A stretch of DNA of 25,454 nucleotides from Alphaproteobacteria bacterium (GTDB lineage: Bacteria; Pseudomonadota; Alphaproteobacteria; RF32; CAG-239): contig JAFVBT010000096.1 of assembly GCA_017479785.1 (NCBI GenBank), positions 1 to 25,454 of the forward strand. The letters run 5' to 3'. The position numbers and the translations under genes are program-made. A model generated the notes under the pieces. It was not told the DNA's origin. It saw nothing but the letters and a program-made list of their open reading frames with translations, and ran no database searches. This document shows positions 22,185 through 25,454 of this stretch, one piece after another (the stretch's first letter is position 1; each line of letters starts with the position of its first letter).

Positions 22185-22847
22185 ATGTCAGAAGTTATTC
22201 AGCGTTTAAAAACCGTGCGCCGCGGCGTGATGTTCGTGATTGAAGCACCTTCGGGAACGGGTAAAACGACTTTGATAAAAAAGTTGTTGGCTCAAGACGA
22301 AAATTTGAAATTTTCCGTTTCGGTAACTACACGGCCAAAACGCGAGGGTGAAGTTGACGGGGTTGATTATTACTACGTTACCGATGCCGAATATGACAAG
22401 TTGGTTAAAGAAGACGCTTTTTACGAAAAGGTTGATTCGCAATATGGCAGTCGTTACGGTACGTTGCGCTCCGAGGTGGACAGCTTTATTAATGTCGGGC
22501 AAGATGTTGTTTTTGATATGGACTGGGTCGGTTTGCGTCAGATGAAAGAAAAAGCTCCGAATGACGTTGTTTCCATTTATATGTTGCCACCGTCCATTAA
22601 GGAATTGCGGAAACGTTTGGAAGGCAGAAATACCGACAGTCAGGAAGTGATTGATAAAAGAATGGCTCTGATTGCCGATAAAATGCAACACTGGGTTGAG
22701 TATGATTATGTTGTTATCTGTGACGATCCGGATCAAACGGTTGATACCATTCAACAGATTTTTTCGGCCGAAAGAATGAAACGTGTACGCCAAATCGGGT
22801 TAAAAGAATTTACGCAAAAACTGATGGATGAGGCACTGCATGGCTGA
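22185..22847 (+). CDS. gmk: Guanylate kinase
   Basis: 220 residues. It phosphorylates GMP to GDP with ATP. The P-loop is APSGTGKTTL (21-30). The GMP-binding VSVTTRPKREGEVDGVDYYYVT, YGSRYGT and VVFDMDWVGLRQMKEK (canonical hDIDWQG) segments follow, then the lid with RLEGRNTDSQEVIDKRM. All key residues are present. It is the first gene of a plus-strand operon, and its last eight bases overlap the start of the next gene. Confidence 0.97.
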   Translation: MSEVIQRLKTVRRGVMFVIEAPSGTGKTTLIKKLLAQDENLKFSVSVTTRPKREGEVDGVDYYYVTDAEYDKLVKEDAFYEKVDSQYGSRYGTLRSEVDSFINVGQDVVFDMDWVGLRQMKEKAPNDVVSIYMLPPSIKELRKRLEGRNTDSQEVIDKRMALIADKMQHWVEYDYVVICDDPDQTVDTIQQIFSAERMKRVRQIGLKEFTQKLMDEALHG

Positions 22848-23235
22848 TGTGTTGTTCTATGACAGATACGGAAATTCCAAAAAATATGATACGGAGCGCG
22901 CTTATGTGCGTGAGCGTAATTATATCATTATAAGAAGCAAAGGGCAGGTCGTGTGTCAATATGATCGTATCAGCGGTTTATATTCTTTTCCGGGGGATGA
23001 TGATGTTGCTCTTAATGAGGAACCGACGGCTCAGTTCGGGATTATTTCTTACATTTGGGACAATGGTACACCGGTTAAAGAATTGCAATATTACAATGTA
23101 TATGTCGTCAAAGATGCAGCTTTAGAAAATACTCCATTGCAGTGGTGCAAAGAAAAAGATATTTTGGTCGGTAAAATCAACTTAGATAAAACACAATTCG
23201 GCGGACTTAAAAATTTATTGGTACGGGTGAAGTAG
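22840..23235 (+). CDS. Unknown protein, 131 residues, distantly Nudix-like
   Basis: 131 residues from the ATG at 22840, which overlaps the gmk stop; an in-frame ATG at 22828 would add four residues. The sequence is strand-rich (YIIIRSKGQVVCQYDRI, FGIISYIW, LQYYNVYVV). SGLYSFPGDDD recalls the FPGG that precedes a Nudix box, but the GX5EX7REUXEEXGU box itself is absent. If it has a Nudix fold, it has probably lost pyrophosphatase activity. This is inference from pattern only. It is held between gmk and cysK with an 8-base overlap and a one-base gap, so it is co-translated. No membrane segment. Confidence 0.82.
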   Translation: MADVLFYDRYGNSKKYDTERAYVRERNYIIIRSKGQVVCQYDRISGLYSFPGDDDVALNEEPTAQFGIISYIWDNGTPVKELQYYNVYVVKDAALENTPLQWCKEKDILVGKINLDKTQFGGLKNLLVRVK

Positions 23236-23236
23236 A

Positions 23237-24181
23237 ATGCAAAAAATATATAATTCCATAGAAGATATTGTCGGGCATACACCGCTTGTTAAAATGCATA
23301 AACTGATGCATAAGTTTGCGCTGCAAGGAAATATTATAGGAAAATGTGAATTTATGAATCCGGTTTTTTCAGTTAAAGATAGAGTGGCTCTGAATATGAT
23401 TAATAAAGCGCCGTTTGCGGAAATTAATGAAAATACGGTGTTTATTGAGGCAACTTCCGGCAATACGGGAATCGGATTGGCGGCTTTTTGTGCGGCACGC
23501 GGCTATAAATTGGTTATTGTTATGCCTGAAAATATGGCACCTGAAAAAATTGCGCTGATTCGCCAATTTGGAGCGGAAGTGTTATTAACACCGGCCGCGG
23601 AGGGTATGGCAGGGGCATTACATAAAGTAGAAATTTTGAAGCAACGTTCGGGTAATTTGATTGAATTTAAACAATTTACCAATGAAGCTAATGTGCAAGC
23701 ACATCAACTGACAACAGCGGCGGAAATTTTGCAAGATACAGACGGCGCTGTAGATGCACTTGTATGCGGAGTCGGCACGGCCGGCACAATTACCGGCATT
23801 GCATCAACATTAAAATCATGTAATCCTGATTTATATGTGATGGCGGTTGAACCGGCAGAAAGTCCGGTTTTAAGCGGCGGTGTCAAGGGAAGTCATAGAA
23901 TCGGCGGAATCGGGGCGGGATTTGTGCCTCCGCTGTATAAAGCCGAGTTGGTGGATGAGGTCTTTCGGGCAGAAACGGAAAAAGCCTTGGAAATGAAGCA
24001 GATTGTAGCACGTACCGAAGGCTTACCGATTGGTGTTTCGGCGGCAGCAGCCGTGCTCGGTGCCGTTAATTTGGCATCGCGTGAGGAAATGGCGGGCAAA
24101 AATATTATCGTTATTTTGCCGGACAGTATAGAGCGTTATTTATCGGATCCGTATTTTAAACAACAGCAGGCAAACAAATGA
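23237..24181 (+). CDS. cysK: Cysteine synthase (O-acetylserine sulfhydrylase)
   Basis: 314 residues of the PLP-dependent fold II family. Lys47 in FSVKDRV binds PLP. TSGNTG (73-78) binds the substrate carboxylate. The phosphate-binding loop GTAGT (180-184) replaces the usual GTGGT. HRIGGIGAGFVPP and PIGVSAAAAVLGA complete the active site. It makes cysteine from O-acetylserine and sulfide. A related enzyme such as a cystathionine synthase is possible but less likely given the length and the compact C-terminus. The ATGA overlap with lptG gives translational coupling. Confidence 0.9.
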   Translation: MQKIYNSIEDIVGHTPLVKMHKLMHKFALQGNIIGKCEFMNPVFSVKDRVALNMINKAPFAEINENTVFIEATSGNTGIGLAAFCAARGYKLVIVMPENMAPEKIALIRQFGAEVLLTPAAEGMAGALHKVEILKQRSGNLIEFKQFTNEANVQAHQLTTAAEILQDTDGAVDALVCGVGTAGTITGIASTLKSCNPDLYVMAVEPAESPVLSGGVKGSHRIGGIGAGFVPPLYKAELVDEVFRAETEKALEMKQIVARTEGLPIGVSAAAAVLGAVNLASREEMAGKNIIVILPDSIERYLSDPYFKQQQANK

Positions 24182-25287
24182 AACTTTTTGATATTTTGAG
24201 TCGCTATGTAACGCGGCAGGTGTTGATGAATTTTTTAATGGTGTTTTTTGCCATTGTCGGGATTATTTTGCTGTTTGATATGGTGGAATCCTTGCGCAAA
24301 GTTTCCGGTCGTACTGATGTAACTTTGTGGTTTGCCATACAATTGGCGGTAACGCGCATTTCACACAATATAGAAATTATTATTCCGTTTGTGGTGATGG
24401 TTGCGGCAATGATCTCGTTTTGGAAACTCAGCAAAAATAATGAATTTGTGATTATTCGCGCCGCAGGTGTGTCTATTTTCGGTTTTTTGAAACCGATTAT
24501 TGCTGCCGTTTTTGTGTTGGGAATACTTAATATATTCTTTTTTAATCCTTTCATGTCAAAGCTTTATGAAATACACGAGGTTTTGGATTACCGATTTGAA
24601 ACCCGTAATCCAAATGCCGTCCTTTTTTCCAGTAAAGGTTTATGGATAAGGGAGGCTGTCAGCGAGAATCAAGTTTTGCTTATACAGGCCAAAACCGTGC
24701 GTCAGGAAGAAGATAATACGGTATGGATGCGAGATGTCAGTATTACCGAGCTAGATCGCAATGCGCAAATCAAGAAAAGTTATGAGGCATATTTTGCCTC
24801 GCTGGAAGGTAATGTTTTTTATTTGAAAGATGTTAAAGTTATTGTGGGCGGAAAACCGATTGAAACATTAGCCGATTATGCTTATGAAACAGCAATAGAT
24901 GTTCAGCGCATCAAAGAAAATTTTGTGGCGCCGGAAGCTATTTCATTTTGGCAGTTGCCGGATACTATTCGTTTTTATGAAAAGGCGGGTTTTTCGGCGC
25001 GGCACCACTGGATGAGATTTTTAAACCTGTTGGTCTCACCGTTTTTGCTGGTTGGTATGTTGATGTTGGCTGCTGTGTTTATGTTGCAAAACACATTGCG
25101 AGGATCGGCAATTATGTGGCGTGTTGTCATCAGTATTGCAACCGGCATTTCTTTTTACTTTTTATCGCAGGTTTTTTATGCCTTCGGACTTAACGGTTAT
25201 ATTCCGATTTGGTTGGCATCTTTTGCTCCGACTGTTATTATTCTTTTAATCAGTTCATCCTTATTGGTTCATGCCGACGAAGTTTAG
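24178..25287 (+). CDS. lptG: LPS export permease LptG
   Basis: 369 residues, matching the YjgP/YjgQ family. Predicted membrane segments lie at about 13-34, 65-83, 101-122, 285-305, 312-335 and 340-362, with a periplasmic beta-jellyroll domain at 125-275. With LptF and the LptB ATPase it extracts lipopolysaccharide from the inner membrane and passes it to LptC. The LptG call over LptF rests on the N-terminal sequence LSRYVTRQVLMNFLMVF and the lack of an lptF partner alongside. It fits with kdsB elsewhere in the window, since both serve LPS. It is the last gene of the operon and converges with the next gene with overlapping stops. Confidence 0.92.
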   Translation: MKLFDILSRYVTRQVLMNFLMVFFAIVGIILLFDMVESLRKVSGRTDVTLWFAIQLAVTRISHNIEIIIPFVVMVAAMISFWKLSKNNEFVIIRAAGVSIFGFLKPIIAAVFVLGILNIFFFNPFMSKLYEIHEVLDYRFETRNPNAVLFSSKGLWIREAVSENQVLLIQAKTVRQEEDNTVWMRDVSITELDRNAQIKKSYEAYFASLEGNVFYLKDVKVIVGGKPIETLADYAYETAIDVQRIKENFVAPEAISFWQLPDTIRFYEKAGFSARHHWMRFLNLLVSPFLLVGMLMLAAVFMLQNTLRGSAIMWRVVISIATGISFYFLSQVFYAFGLNGYIPIWLASFAPTVIILLISSSLLVHADEV

Positions 25288-25454
25288 TTGCCGAAATCAT
25301 AGATATCGGAACCATCTTCCGGAATAGTAACTTCTGCTTGAGCTACGGCTTCTTCCGACGGTTGGCAGATTTGCAGGTAATTAACGGCATATCCGGCAAT
25401 TGTTAAAGCGGCAATCGGCAACACAACTTTTTCAAACGGAAAGTGAGCGTGGCC
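25284..25454 (-). CDS. C-terminal end of an unknown membrane-linked protein (partial)
   Basis: An open minus-strand frame of 56 codons enters from the right edge and stops at 25284-25286, inside the lptG stop codon. It contains one hydrophobic stretch (VVLPIAALTIAGYAVNYLQ), then an acidic tail ending YDFGN. It has no start in the window. The conserved look of the frame and the exact stop overlap support a real gene, but the function cannot be told. Confidence 0.55.
   Translation of the reverse strand, partial: GHAHFPFEKVVLPIAALTIAGYAVNYLQICQPSEEAVAQAEVTIPEDGSDIYDFGN

Overview
The window looks like a chromosome segment of a low-GC alphaproteobacterium, probably a host-associated, uncultured lineage. 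The evidence is the pairing of cpoB with tilS, a class IIA HAD protein of the alphaproteobacterial DxWGV type, a HIT protein with a QLHVH motif, and a short mraZ-rsmH-ftsL-ftsI cluster. Most genes are housekeeping. Spacing is tight and many genes overlap or abut. Clear sigma70-like promoters and rho-independent terminators can be read directly.

Layout. 1-3359 (minus): a very large, cysteine-rich exported protein that runs off the left edge. 3423-4168: a gene-free stretch with a palindromic repeat, an intact tRNA-Ser(UGA), a copy of the 5' half of a serine tRNA, and divergent promoters. 4169-6124 (plus): a Tyr/His-rich lipoprotein, greA, an unknown 160-residue protein behind a near-consensus promoter, and a 55-residue CxC-type small protein. 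6224-7583: folA-thyA. 7584-8252: a run of hairpins and a 78-residue minus-strand ORF with its own promoter. 8253-12425 (plus): an operon of cpoB, tilS, a HAD phosphatase, a HIT protein and kdsB. 12425-12772: a long inverted repeat followed by 84-bp tandem repeats.

12776-14578 (minus): an exported tannase-like alpha/beta-hydrolase that seems to lack its nucleophilic serine. 14739-15200 (minus): pal. 15372-18885 (minus): mraZ-rsmH-ftsL-ftsI, with four MraZ-type boxes at exact 10-bp spacing over the promoter. 19159-19749 (minus): an unknown protein. 19822-20490: a block of serine-tRNA 3'-end copies, inverted partners, palindromic inserts and terminators that ends in an intact tRNA-Ser(CGA). 20539-22094: an unknown protein convergent with an SDR oxidoreductase. 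22185-25287 (plus): gmk, a small unknown protein, cysK and lptG in one tight operon. 25284-25454 (minus): the C-terminal end of an unknown protein whose stop codon overlaps that of lptG.

Together the genes serve the envelope and cell division (cpoB, pal, kdsB, lptG, ftsI, ftsL), thymidylate and purine nucleotide synthesis (folA, thyA, gmk), RNA modification and transcription (tilS, rsmH, greA) and cysteine synthesis. I did not find a defence system or a CRISPR array. The most unusual items are the cysteine-rich exported protein, the serine-tRNA-derived repeat block, the apparently inactive tannase homologue and the tandem repeat after kdsB.
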